Positions 1 to 13,710 of a DNA stretch of 64,000 nt are shown piece by piece. Numbering within the stretch: position 1 is the first letter of the stretch; the number at the start of each line of letters is the position of its first letter. The position numbers were made by a program, and so were the translations under genes. The stretch is taken from the NCBI GenBank assembly GCA_003991915.1, contig RQTK01000535.1, forward strand, positions 230,437 to 294,436, given 5' to 3'. Below the pieces are notes generated by a model. That model made no database searches. It was not told the origin of the DNA and worked only from the letters and a program-made list of their open reading frames with translations. Source of the DNA: Elysia chlorotica (lineage: Eukaryota; Mollusca; Gastropoda; Plakobranchidae).

Positions 1-817
1 TAATTCAAGCAATTGAAAAACTTTTTTACAACTCAAATGTCGCGTTGCCTCTGAGGGTAAAAATGAATAGATTGAGAAAATTGGGGGTTATGTAATGTCA
101 GCTCCACCTGGGAGATAACACGTCTCCTCCTTTTTAAACAATATGGAATGTCTGGGTGACCAGACAATGTCAAAGCTAAAAGTCGAGACATTAAAGCCAA
201 ATCATTTTTCACGAGAGCCCGGCGTGAGGTTTGTTATTATTTTCATATTACGACAATCTTTATCAATTGTTTTAACTGCATACCATTTGAAGTTACGGTA
301 GAAATCTGATAAAAAAGATATTCTTATGAACATGACATAATGGACCTCAGCAAGAAAAGCCCATGAGCAAATTCGATATCTTCTATTCCAACATAAAGCT
401 TTTGATATCATGGGTAAAGCTTGTTAGAAATTTCCAAGGAACGTCAAATTTCGCTTCAGAAAATGCATGTAGATCACCACTCTTGGAGGCCTGTCTTTGT
501 TTTTGTTTTGTTTTTCAATCATAGCAATTTCATTTCTTTTGATACCCATATTTTATGTTATATTTTATGTTTCGGTAAACGGTGATTTTTCACTCATTTA
601 CAACATTGTTTTGACCAAAAAGAATGTATGAATGTATCGTATCGTGAGTTCATTTAAGTTATTGCACGAATCAGAAACCACTCACAAGTCTGTACGTTCA
701 AAACAGTCTTGTAGAACTTCTGTTAATGTCTCAGTACAGGTGGTCACCTCCTCTGCCATAGTTTTTTCTAAGTTTTATCTTTAAAAAACTGCAACAGAAA
801 AAATCCTAGAGAGAAAC

Positions 818-1195
<378 letters not shown>

Positions 1196-2949
1196 AGCGA
1201 CACAGCTAAATAAGAGGCGTGCAAAGACAGAGACCAAGCCTTGGTCCGTAAACTGTAGAGATCTGTTTGTTTTTTTAAATACACGCAGTGCGGTAACACC
1301 TTGAAAATTCATTGTTCTGAATGCGTCTCTTTGTTCACTGAAGAAGATGTAAAAACAACAACAAACATTCGAAATAACATTTTCTTAACAGATCATCCCA
1401 GTCTTACCAGCTAATGTCCATAAGCCACGAAAAGGCAGGTAGTTTATATTCAATTGAAAATGTTTCTTGAAAAGGGGGCTTTGGCAGCAAACTAGATTTA
1501 CACTACAAGCTATCAAATTCGTTTTGTGTGTAATGGCATTGCGTTTCTTACTCAACATGATGTACACGTTAAATTATATTGTTGAAGATTGCTATACTGC
1601 TTGAACTATTTGCACTCGATTTGAAATAAACTTTGTGAAACCTTACCTTATTACTTGCCAACAGATATACCTGTGGTTGCTGACTTGCTGCAAACAAAAA
1701 TAAGGGGATATGTCGAAATCCCCCCCACTCTACCCCCCCACTCAAATAAAAGGAAAAGAAAAGAAAGGAAGAAAGAAAAAAAAGGAGATAAACAAATTAA
1801 AAGATAATAGTTTTTTATGTAAATGGATTTAAAAAAATGAAAAATGTTTTTTTTTTCCAAAACATTGGCAACCACAGCGGCTGTTAGAAACTGGTGCAAC
1901 TAAATTAACATTCAATATAAGATTCATAAGATATCCATTTAGATAAGAGTATGAAAAATTATTATCAAGCTAAAATTGTATATGGAAATTCATGGATTTT
2001 AAATAATTGGCCCTGCTGCAAAGGCTTTTTTGAACAGTTGTAAGATGTCACAAACAAAGCGCTTGAAGAGTTCACGCTCTGAATTTTCTTGGAGAGCAAA
2101 CTAATAACTAGCTACTGCGCATACAGTGGAAAACAGTAAAGGTTAAAAAAAAAAAAAACAGGACAGCGACCCATAGCTCAAGCACCGAATTGTACTTAAC
2201 GGACAATGAAATAAATCTTGCGTGATTGTGATTAGCTATTGCTCCATTAACGGAAAAGAGAATGAAAATTAAATTACAAACCGAAGATTAAAGTATATGT
2301 AACAGGATCTATAATATCTGTCTTAAATAGATCAACAAGTCATTGGTTCAAAAAATAATGACATACGCATGTCACGTTACAGAAGTTAATAAATCTCATA
2401 CTAAAACTGTTATGTCCTTACGTAAACACTATTATTAACGATAACCTATTTTTGGGAGTTTTTTTTTTTTGCGGTGATTAAATATGGAACAATCATCAGG
2501 AAAAACCCTAATAAAAAGAGAACATTGATTATACACTTTCCCGCGACATACCACAAGTTCTTGTCACGCGGGTTTGTAAAATTAGCTGAGGAAAATAAAA
2601 GGCGTTACCGTGCGAACAAAGGGTTAGAAAGTATAATATAATAAATACTCTAAGGTTTTAATTATTCGCGTGGGAGACGTTATAAAATCATAATTATTTA
2701 AAACATGTCAAACCTTTGTAGGAACGTACGTTGACATCTCGTGATATGAAAATCAAAATGGTTCGGGGTTTTCTTTTTTTCTTTTTTTGTGGTGGTGGTG
2801 GTTTGTTATTTTGTTGGAGTTTTTGTTTTCTTTTTGTTTTTTTGTTTTTTGTGTGTGTGTGTTTTTCGAGCATCTGTTATAATGCTTGACAAGGACTGCT
2901 TGCTTTTTGTGTGTATACTTGTGTGTATACTTGTTTATGTAAAATTATT

Positions 2950-3045
2950 TATTGCATAGCATGTAAAGCGCTTTGAAATTTTTCATTTAAAATGGAGAGT
3001 GCTCTATAAATATAATTTGTATGCATTATCATTATAATAGAAAGG
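2950..3045 (+). repeat. SINE/LINE-tail-like interspersed repeat
   Basis: The stretch around GTAAAGCGCTTTGAA followed by GTGCTCTATAAATATAA and ATT-rich sequence resembles the conserved 3' tail shared by many SINEs and L2-like LINEs. A second copy lies at 22,965-23,040, where it runs into a long ATT array. Family assignment is by eye. Confidence 0.5.
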
Positions 3046-4254
3046 TTCTGAAAATGCAGGTTTAAATAAAGCTAAAACCGCTTGTATGTAAAATGTTCGT
3101 GTTTTTTTTTTGCTGCTGTTTTTGTTGGGTTTTTTTCAAGTCTATTGTCGATGTTCTTATGTTCAAATAAGTGCCTGTATGTTTTATATTTTAAACAACT
3201 ACCGTTAGCCCTATTAATGTGTCATAAGTCATCCTTAAAGGTAAGATAGTATTTTGTATTGGATCGAGATTTTTCAATATAACTAGATCTTCCTTATGTT
3301 CTAAATTTTTTTCTAATAATTTATTGAACAATGTTGCAATTAATAAGGAAAAAAAGGAAAACAATTTAATGGAATTGATTTTTAAGCACCTTTCTTTCTT
3401 GTCTTCGATATATTTAAAATGAAGTAGCTCTAAAGTCAATTCGATGTCTTAGATCTAGATTTTAGACCTAGCAATGCAATAGATCTAGACTAATTTAGAC
3501 CTAATTCAAGATCCTAGATTTAAATTTAGAGTTTTAAATTATTTTAGATTATCATCCGGAGATCTAGGCTGAAAGGCTATTCGCAACTATCTTGTAAACC
3601 CTCTGGTGAACAAAGACGAAGCTTTCGATCTATAACATTACATAAACTGAATGACATTCTAAAATAAATGTGAGTCTAATCATGACGTTATAAAAAGTAT
3701 TTTGTTAAAGCATGCAAGGTGAAGTTGTTAGTATGGGGAAAATATCAATCGCGAACCTGTTTTAAAAATTTTGTCATGGAAAGGTAACGATTGTTTTTAC
3801 TTGAATCCAAATGTCAACGACCTTTCGTACAGTTGAATTTTTATGACTTTTATAGTGTCTCTGTCCATCTGCTCCTCATTGTATAGCCTGTGGTGTGAGC
3901 TGTGATATTGTATTGTTTTCATCTGCCCCTCAGCCCGTCCTCTCCAACCAGTCTCTACATGTGTGTTGAACGTTGATTTGTTTTTTATTTTAAAAAATGT
4001 ATTTTTTGTTTGTTTGTTTGTTTAGGGGGGGGGGGGGGGTGGGGGATTCTCTGCTCGTTCCAGTATTATTAGAGCATAATTTTATTATGTACAAAACGGA
4101 GTATAACCAAACGAACCAAACGCGCGCAGTGTTAAAACCCTAGGTGAGCTCAATGTTTACCGCGCTTCGCGTTGTCTCCAGGGCCCAATGCAAATTCAAC
4201 TGGGTGGATCTAGGCCAGCATAGTTGGTAACTAAGACTCGGCGCTCCAGAACAC

Positions 4255-4425
4255 GTTGGTTGGTTGGTTGGTTGGGTTTTAACGTCCAAAAGCAGCAACT
4301 TATAGGCTATATTGTGGACGGGCCCCAAGACGGACGTCTGACAATTTTATGTGCTGCCGTACACGGGACAGGGCGGGGATACCATGACTCCTGTCTCAGC
4401 CGGTCACATTATACTTCTCCAAAAT
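4255..4425 (-). mobile_element. tRNA-derived SINE, body fragment
   Basis: Matches on the reverse strand the body and tail of the intact SINE at 34,656-34,910. Shared blocks are the GGTTGG tail, TTTTAACGTCC, the GGCCCCAAGAC block, the GGGCGGGGATACCATG block and the CAGCCGGTCACATTATACT block. The tRNA-like head is missing. Confidence 0.75.
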
Positions 4426-4914
4426 ACTGTTTTCATCATTCAGATACAATAATTAACACTTACATTGTCATTCCCTACATTCATTCTAAGAAGCGTAAAC
4501 TTACCATCTGCTAAAATACAAAAACAAACCATCGCTAATTTTCAGCCAAAGGGCGGGGAATCGCTTCAGGTGAACAAGTGCTTTATTTGATCCCGAAATG
4601 AAATTACAAGAAAAATAACAAGAGCTGAACGGATTTGATCTTCTACTAGCCATAATATACCCCTAAGCTTTACAAAGAACCCTATAAGGTGACGGAAGCT
4701 TATGTTTGAACCTCGTGCCTTCAACTCGCCAGTCCAGAACACTACCGCCTGCCTTATCTGGCGCGCTATGAAGGATGGAAAGCACTTTGATTGATCAAAC
4801 GAGTTATCTTTAGATGGGGGAATATTACACGCTAACGGAATGTTCGTGTATCGATGTTCCGTGGCACATTGTGGTGTTATAGATAATTGATCGCCACCTT
4901 TTTTGTGTCCATCT

Positions 4915-5099
4915 CCCTTTGTCTCTATTTCTCTATGTCTCTCTTTCCGTCACTCTATCTCTCTCTCTCTCTCTATCTGTCTCTCTATCACTCACTGCCT
5001 TGGTTTCTCTGTGTCTGTCTGTCTGTCTGTCTATCTGTTTGTCTGTCTGTCTGTCTCTCTGTCTCTATGTCTCTGTCTCTCTCTCTCTCTCTTTCTCTC

Positions 5100-5176
<77 letters not shown>
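4915..5176. repeat. CT / CTGT microsatellite
   Basis: Interrupted CT and CTGT repeats followed by about 90 bp of nearly pure CT. It is the reverse-strand equivalent of the GA/GACA composite arrays at 0.8 kb and 58.4 kb. Frames across it encode only LS/ER repeats. Confidence 0.9.
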
Positions 5177-5179
<3 letters not shown>

Positions 5180-5366
5180 ATGAAGTAATACCCCTATCGT
5201 CAAATTGAATACACTTTTGAAAGGATGTATTTGATTAAATGGAATTTTCCTTTTTTTTTTATACGAAGTTGCAAAACAGTAAATACAGACACAAAAAAGT
5301 TATTTTTGTACAACATTTTAAAATCAACCCTTCAAACTATACAAAGCAACGTAATAAAAAAAAGTT

Positions 5367-5372
5367 TTTATT
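5367..5372 (-). terminator. Possible poly(A) signal of the IR25a-like gene
   Basis: AATAAA on the minus strand about 315 nt beyond the IR25a stop codon, the nearest canonical hexamer I found in the right orientation. The position suits a short 3' UTR but nothing else in the sequence confirms it. Confidence 0.3.
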
Positions 5373-5685
5373 ATTCCTGAAATAAATCAAATTCACTAAG
5401 GACTAAAATTGAGTTCAAGCTTTGCTACTGGAGATGGCAGAATCAAATTTGTGTCAGACGTCCCTCTGGATATTATTGCGAATGCTTAAACTCCACACCA
5501 ACACTTCTCCAGTCAATTTAAGAATAACCACTCAAAAGTGAGATGGTAAAGAAAGAAGTTCCATAAACTATGCTATCTCACACAATTGCTCGAATCGCAA
5601 ATACAATCATTCTGTGCCACAAACTCTTTGCAACTTTGAATAAAGTCCAGACTTCCATGTTGATATTGGTTCATCTTTGTCTTGG

Positions 5686-5864
5686 TTACTTGAACTTTTG
5701 AATCGCTCGCAGCGAAGGGCGATCTAGCTTCACAGTGGCAGACTTCTTGACCTGTAGGCCTTTAACCTTGACGATGACGTGTTCCAGGGCGAGTGTGAGG
5801 ACGCCCAACGCCAGACCTACGCCAGCCACGATGAAGGTTCCCGACAAGAGATACAGCCCGAGAC
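5686..5864 (-). CDS. IR25a: IR25a exon 17: M4 and C-terminus
   Basis: Acceptor TGCCAG, phase 1. M4 is about [20 protein letters not shown], followed by [10 protein letters not shown] and a basic 28-residue tail ending IQKFK and TAA. The position and spacing after the S2 WW motif fit the family. Confidence 0.9.
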
Positions 5865-6073
5865 CTGGCAAAACAGTGCACACACACTTTATAATACGAA
5901 ATGAAAGGGTTCAAATCTTACAATGTTACAGAAATTATTGTTAAACCTAGAAGAGAGACGACAGACAGACACTCAGCCATTTAGACAGACAGATAGGGAT
6001 AGACTGACAGGCAGACGTATAAAAAAGAAGGGAGAAAGGAGGCTAGAAGAGGCGTGGAGTGAATAGAGAGAGA

Positions 6074-6113
<40 letters not shown>

Positions 6114-9100
6114 GAACAGGGAGACGAGATATACAGATAGAGAGAGGACGTCTTCTACATTAATTTCTTCTAAAAAAATAAACTCTCGTTATTATTTTGT
6201 CCCCGCGACAATGAGTGACAAAGACGAAGACTCAAATCAAGGCATTTCAGTTGTCGTTCGCTGTGGTATGAATTATTATACAGGGTTATGGCCCTTTGTT
6301 CCGGTAGATCGTTAAGATGGATGTCAACTCAGGGGTGCCTTTACAAAAAAAAATCATATGTTCTACGATACCCGGTACCTAAAATCACGTCGATTCTTAT
6401 CTGATGTTCCTGTCTTCTAGTGCGGTGTTGTTGTTTTTTAGAGAAAACAAATGTGCATGGATTTAATCGAATCTCAAATTTACGGGTCTTTGCCTTAACC
6501 TGCCTGAACGTTCAGACTGTGATTAAAAAAATAGTATTAGATAGTCATGCTAGAGGTCAGTTATAGCCACTTGGTACAACAAGATATAAGATATTATGAA
6601 GAGAGAGTTTGGACTAATCAGATTTTGCATTTAACCTTAGTAAAAAAAATGTTGCCCCCTGATTTCCCTCATTTACAATGAAATAGAGTAAAACCGCTTC
6701 ATGCTAGGCCCCTCTAGCGGTTTACACAATGGGATCTACTTGTAAAACGCCTCGCTAAATCTAGACTTGCTGTTAATAGCGCTACCTAAATTAGACAAAT
6801 TTCCACGGATGGACAATAACAGTATATCTTAACTTATCTTATCTTGTGTTATCTTATCCTACACTATTCATCTTAATCTTTCTTATCTTATCGTATCTTA
6901 TCTTATCTTATCTGATCTTGTCTTATCTTATCCTACCCTATTTATCTTATTCTATCTTATCTTATCGTATCTTATCTGATCTTGTCTTATCGTATCTTAC
7001 CCTATTCATCTTGATCTATCTTATCTTATCGTATCTTATTTTATCGTATCTTATCTTATCTGATCTCATCTTGTCTTATCTTATCCTACCCTATTCATCT
7101 TATTCTATCTTATCTTATCGTATCTTATCTGATCTTGTCTTATCTTATCTTACCCTATTCATCTTGTTCTATCTTATCTTATCGTGTCTTATCTCCCTTA
7201 CCTGCATTGGCGTCATCTGTGCTGCATGCGGAGTTATCCTTCCACCATTTGAACTGCAAGTCTCCCAGAACTCGGTCTTTTTGCAAGTCCAGGATGCTAG
7301 TGAAGGAGGACATACACAATAAGCAATCTATGCTGATTATTTTTAATAGGGATTTGGTAAAAAAAAAAAAACATGTCTACAGTGGTAAAGATTCCTGAAG
7401 GTTCCACTTCCAAGCTAGATTAGCATCAAAGAGAAGATATTTTAGATACGTTGAGAACATGCAGGGTATTTTTAACCAATCGTATCAAAAACCTACATTT
7501 TTTTACTTAGTATAATTAGTTTTTAAAAGCTATAAAATAGTTAACGATCAAACAGAGGATATTCTTTAGATTAGTTGATAACACACCGGATATTTAATAA
7601 AAAAAATTAATACAAAGCCTACATTTTCGTGACCTAGAGGAATTAGTTCTGGTAATCTATTTTTTTTAATTATCTCCAAATTCATTAATGTTTTATTTAT
7701 TTTTTTATCTTTAGCGAACGCATTAGGAAGACGGCAGATTTAGATTTTAATTAAATGAAAACTTGCAAGATGTTTAAAAAGAATTAAATGTCCAATATTA
7801 CTTTGATCTAAAGAAATATGTTTTGAAAATGTGCACGGTGTCCTAAATCTCCTTGACCATGAGAAAAATGGCCTGGAAACGTGACAAGCAATTACCCCAA
7901 CTTCTCTTCCGCAGTTTCTATAAATTTAGGAATGGGGGGTTACCTGAGATCCAATTATCTTGTCAATTACCAGGAGTCCGAAAGCCTGTGCAACATTTAA
8001 CACAGGTATTATTATTAAGCCGGAAGCTCTAACTAGGTATGCATCAACAATCCTCTGTGAAGTACATTGCCTTCATTAGTTCCAACACCTAGCAGAGGAA
8101 ATGCATCTTGTTGGCTTTGCCACACGTGACGTTTAATTAGTCTCTATAATGAACCCATGTGAGGAAAATTAATATTAGATAGATGCACACCATAGGTGTT
8201 TGTAAGCCAAATCAAATGTATAATTGCTATCATAAGCAAGATTTTCCTTCCAACAAACAATAATCAGCATTAAAGAACCAGTTTCAAGGGATAAACCATC
8301 AACGAAAATGTCCCATATTAGACGAAGAATCATCACATGTATGTGATTACTTTAAAATTGGTCAATATCTTTTTAAATCAATGAGATACTGTACATTTCG
8401 AGAATGATTTTTCAAATTAATAAAATAACTAAAATGTTTGACAAAAAAAAACATTACCCATATTATGAGCGACGTGTTTATATAAAAAGATTTAGAATGA
8501 GATTTATAATACAAGTGAGTTTGATTTCAAAATGAAAAACGAGGGGCATTACGCTTGTGAAAATTTGCCAGTGTATGGGAAATTTTCTTTGAGGCCGATG
8601 GCATAAGGTCTGGTACTGAACTGCTCCCCGACAGCCTGAAACAGTGCAAAGATGAGGTTCAAAACGTGCTGGATCTTCTTCTGGGTTGTTGTTGTTGTTT
8701 TTGGGTGTGAAGATAAATTTCTCATAAATACTTTTTTTAAAATATTACAGGGTGTTTTTCTTAAAAAATTAACATAATTCTTATTCGGGTACATGATGAA
8801 GATTCAATTTTATTTAGTTTATTTCGGTGTCATTATTTTTTTTAATTTGTTGTTATTTTTTGTTGTTGTTGTTGTTGTTGTTGTTGTTTGTTTGTTGTNN
8901 NNNNNNNNNNNNNNNNNNNNNNNNNNNNNNNNNNNNNNNNNNNNNNNNNNNNNNNNNNNNNNNNNNNNNNNNNNNNNNGGTGTTTTGTTTTCGTGCAATG
9001 GGTTGGTAATAACATATTATTTGAAACACGTTTTGTTTAAAAAAAATTTAATCAAGATTCATCTGAAAATAGCATAATACTGTTTTTATAGTATCTTCTT

Positions 9101-12100
9101 TGTTACTTAAATACTTTTAATTCTTCCTAATTTAGAGTGCGTTTCAAAAACAGCCCATAACATGCCGTATTAATAAGTTCTCTTTTTAAAGCCTGAAACA
9201 TCTAATTAAAAGATCATTTCCATTAAGAATAGAAAAGCCAATTTAGTTCTATTCCATAGCCTAGCAACTCTGTTTCAGTCCTGAGGATTAAAAGTAAGAT
9301 TTCTACAATAGATTAAAAAACCCACCATGCTGTTCTAAATTGTGCCTTCCGTGACAATGGATTAATGAGAACATAGTTACAATTTCTTGAAGGGTTTGAA
9401 CTGGATGCTATTCGTTATCTTTCCAAATTGGACTTTAAAACAAACATCAGTCTTTATCTCACTCGAAATTTCACATTATTTCACCAGTAAATTTTACAAA
9501 TTTTATGTGAAATAAAAAGGCGCGTTGTCGCTGGAGAGCTCAGCACGTTGGGAGAAAACGTGATTGGGAAACTGACGTTATGTACTCATTTTTTGTAGTT
9601 AAATGTTTTTAACAACCTGTTGGTTATAACACCATGGTTTTGTTAACTTGTGCTCAAGAAGGTGTTGGTTCTTAAAATCAAAATTGTTCATTAACTTCCC
9701 ATTAGCACCGATTTGTGGTTTCAAATAAATGTATATACTCATAATGTGTTATGAGCGTGTTGGTCGAAGAAACTAGAGCCTGGAAACAGTAGGGGGTTAA
9801 TAAGGAAACAGGCAGAACAAAGTTCATCTGGTCATGGTAGCCCCACATAAACTCTCTAATATATCAAGTAAAATGACAAAGTAAAAAAGTAACACGTTTA
9901 AATCTTACACGGGGCTGATGGAATTAATTCTGCTTTATAATTGTGTGAAATGGGATATAACAAAACAAGATGAACAGAACCTCAAAAGCTTCTATGGCAA
10001 ACATGTAAATTAGTTGAGTTTCTTAGCGTCCAGCGACAGCAGCATGGCTTTTTGAAACAGTGCAGACTTACCAGGACCCCTGTCTCACAGGGTCACATTA
10101 TACATGCACCGAATAGGAGACAAAAGCGGACGAACTTATTTTACCCGATCGTGGAATGTGGCCGGCTGAGATACTGTGATGGCATCCCCGCACAGTCTCT
10201 GTGTGGCAGTGCTTACACTTATTAGACGTTAGTCTTGGGACCCGTCCACAATATATCCTATGAGCTAAGCCACGACCCGATCGTGGGATCGGTCTGGGTA
10301 GCTCTCGATTGGGAGTCGAATGGTCTACACTCGAGCCAGCCCGCCCCCAGAAGCGAGGTAAGGACTCTTGGGTCAATTTAAAGCAGGGCATCCGTACACC
10401 AGTCAGCGTGACAATGATAAAATATGTTGATACATGCCACTGAATATAGATGGAGACCAACCATAAATAACTGACTCAACATTCTGACAATGCCTTAAAA
10501 GTCTAAAAAAAACGCATTGCAACACCAACTGTGTACAAGAAGGACCCTGAACGTCTACCCACAGTGCCTCGGAACAGCGGACAGTGGAAACACAACGCTG
10601 TAGCAGTTTACAGATCAGTCCAGAAAGAGGAGGCGACATCTGCGTATGACTTTCAACTTATTTCGGCTCTTGTGTGGCATATTTATATTATATCCTTTAG
10701 GCATTTACAGAGACGAAATGGCCCAGTAGTGTTTCTGGTCTAAACTTTATTTGACCCACCAGCTCCTACAGGTGACAGTTAAGTGAAGGTCCGGAAAGTA
10801 GTGAAATCCTGGAGAGCGGAGACTTCGTGATGAGGATGAACCATCCAAAAAACTAAACAAATTTAGCAAACAATACGTCAAGTGCTTAGCGTTCAGTCAG
10901 TATAGTGTGAAAAGGTCCAAGACTAACATCTGAGAATTATACTTGCTTCCATACAAACACAATGCGGGGAGGGGGGTGGGGGTAATTTGTTTTTGCTTTG
11001 TGTCCAACGTCAGCACTATAATGTGGACAGGCCCCAAAACTAACGTCTGACAACTGTAGAGAGATTGTACGTGGATAGCTGATCTCCTGTCTCAGCGTCA
11101 CATTATACTGACATCCAACCATCCAGTAGGGGACAAAATTGGACGAAAAATGTTGGCTGATATCGAGTTACGGACCGGGGACCTCCCGATTGGAAGATTA
11201 ACGCTCTACCACTATCGCTTATTCACCCCTTTTAATATACTTTTTTCAAGTCTTTCATGGCTATTGTGTAGCTTACGACAATAGGCCTACGTGTGTATAG
11301 TTTGAGGGAAGAATTGTCGCAGTCGCTTTCCTCTTCAAAATATAAGTAAAAATCCATGGTTGACTCATTGACTGTGGATGTTGCAGTAAAGCTGGTTAAC
11401 AATAGCAAACCATGTGCGAAAACTGTATGAGTAGCTTATGTATAGTTCTAAAAATTACACACAAAACAATGCAAAATGCGATTGGCACCTGGAGGTCACA
11501 GTGAAGGCCCGTGTAGTAGCGAATCACCGGTGACTCCGTGATGAGCGCAAAGCCTCCGGCCTTGACCTTGTTCAGGCCGTTCTCGTTAGTGTCGATCAGA
11601 CCGTTCCGTTGGATGGCTTTCCAGAGAGCGTTGTATTTGTTTCCTGGGGGAACGGAAGATGAAATATAGAGGTCTCCATTGAATCGAAAGGTATGATTTA
11701 TGAAAGATAAAATTAATGTGAAGGTTGGTTTCTTTTCGTCCGACGTCAGCAGAAGGCTACGTCACGTGCGGAATCTCAGAGCGCGAAACCAGTCACTTGG
11801 GTGGCCACAATATACTGACATCGATCCAAGCAGCAGCGAAAAAATGGAACCGTTAGAACAGAATTTATGGTTACTTGTTTAAATTATACTAAATTAGCTA
11901 ATCACTTTTGGATAAAGTTTAGAAAAAGCATTCAGTTTGATTTCGCGATGAACTGCGTTGTACAATTGATAACTGCTTGATTTGAAGGAATTGCAGGAAC
12001 GTGTATATTGTATTGTTCGATTAACAGAAAGTTGTTGAGTGAAGTTTGGTAAAACATTTTATTTCGTGGTCGATAATTGCTTTATAAAGAGAGGGTTGGT

Positions 12101-13645
12101 TATGTTTGAAAGTTATGTAATAGTTCAGCAAAATTGCTTTTTTTGTCCAAGAAAGAGAGGTGAAATCATTTCCGCGAGTAAGAAGCTCGTAATTTTGAGT
12201 GGTTTAAATTTCGGTTTTGATTATTATTTTAAATCTAAAATGCTATCGCAGATTTGTTCTAAACAATTAATTCAGGGCAGGGTATATCCTATAAAATGTA
12301 TGTCGTATGAAGAGTTTATATATCGATTTCTTTTAAAAATATGAAGAGCAGCCCTTATAAAGAAATAGGAAAAAGCACAATAAACAACCTAAAAACTCAT
12401 TTTTAAATGGATACAGAAGCCTGAAGACAAGCAATATAGATTTTGGTTCTTGATTTGACATTAAATCAAAGATAGGCAACTTTTTCAAAGAATAAAATGC
12501 GAGGTTATAAATGTCGAAAGCAATGGGCAAGCTTTAGATTGTTTTTCGAAAGCGTCAAAGGGGCATAACTTACCAAAAAAGAAGATTTTACGATTTACGA
12601 CCCTTTACACCACAAAGTGGGAAGGAGGGTTGTGCTATTTTATAAATGCAGAATGAAAATAATGTCGACAACAACTGCGAATAAAATACTGTAATATGAA
12701 TCTTTAAGTTCACATCTATCACCTAAAGGATAATCCCAGACTGCGCTGCTCTCCTGGTCGGTTCTCTCCCTTAGACTCGTGCTCTTCCAGTCCTCGTAGA
12801 AGTTGCTCTCGATGGTCGCCATCCGCTTGAAGTATTCCATAACGCTGGACTGCGCACAGGGGAGACATGATCAAATGAATACAATAACATAAATGAATAC
12901 AATAACTTAACTGTTTAGGGAATCTGATTTTGCTAAGAATTGGAATTGATAACTATGAGCAAGACATGAGCTCCATACAATGGTGGAAAATACAGACAGT
13001 TTCTTAATTTTTTTCTTAACATAATTCGTTTAGAAAAAAAATGTTACAAGAAAATAACGTTGACATTAAAGATACCTAATTTAGTAACATTTCTTGTCAA
13101 ATCATTTGTGTAAAGTCTTTTGAATCCCTAAACATCTTATACTATAACATGGTTTGTTAAACAGTCATGAGAGTAGCGATGGATCCGTCAATAAAAATGA
13201 TTAATATAAACCCTTAAGTTTTAAAGGTATTATAGGTGCAGTGACATCTTAAATAATGAATGCTAGACTGATCGCAACGATGATGAGTGTTGGAATTATC
13301 ACACCGAGGAATATGTTAATGATCAAAAATAGGCTTTGCGCTTTTTTTTTAATTTCATAGAATGCTCATATTATCATGAAGGAAGATTAATCAGTGAAAC
13401 AGTCCAGTTGGTTCAACGTATCCTACATTTCTTATGAGGATCATATAGATAGAGACAGTAAAATGCAAGCAGGAACAGAAACTGACACCCGGGGTATAGA
13501 GTGGCTCAATGATAGAATGCATGACTTGAAATCAGGGTTCGACTCCCGAAATTGTCTGTTTTGTTCCCTGCTGGTTGAGTCAGTTTCAGTATTATGAAAA
13601 CGTGACCGACTGGGACAAAATTCTAGTGTGCTCGCTCTGTATCTA

Positions 13646-13710
<65 letters not shown>

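Noticed and set aside
5735-5944. Plus-strand frame over IR25a exon 17
   Set aside because: Shadow of the M4 exon on the other strand.
6846-7322. 158-residue ILSYL-repeat frame
   Set aside because: It is a translation of the pentanucleotide array; its end overlaps IR25a exon 16 on the opposite strand.
12039-12344. 101-residue plus-strand frame
   Set aside because: Lies in an IR25a intron, AT-rich, no recognisable domain or splice context.
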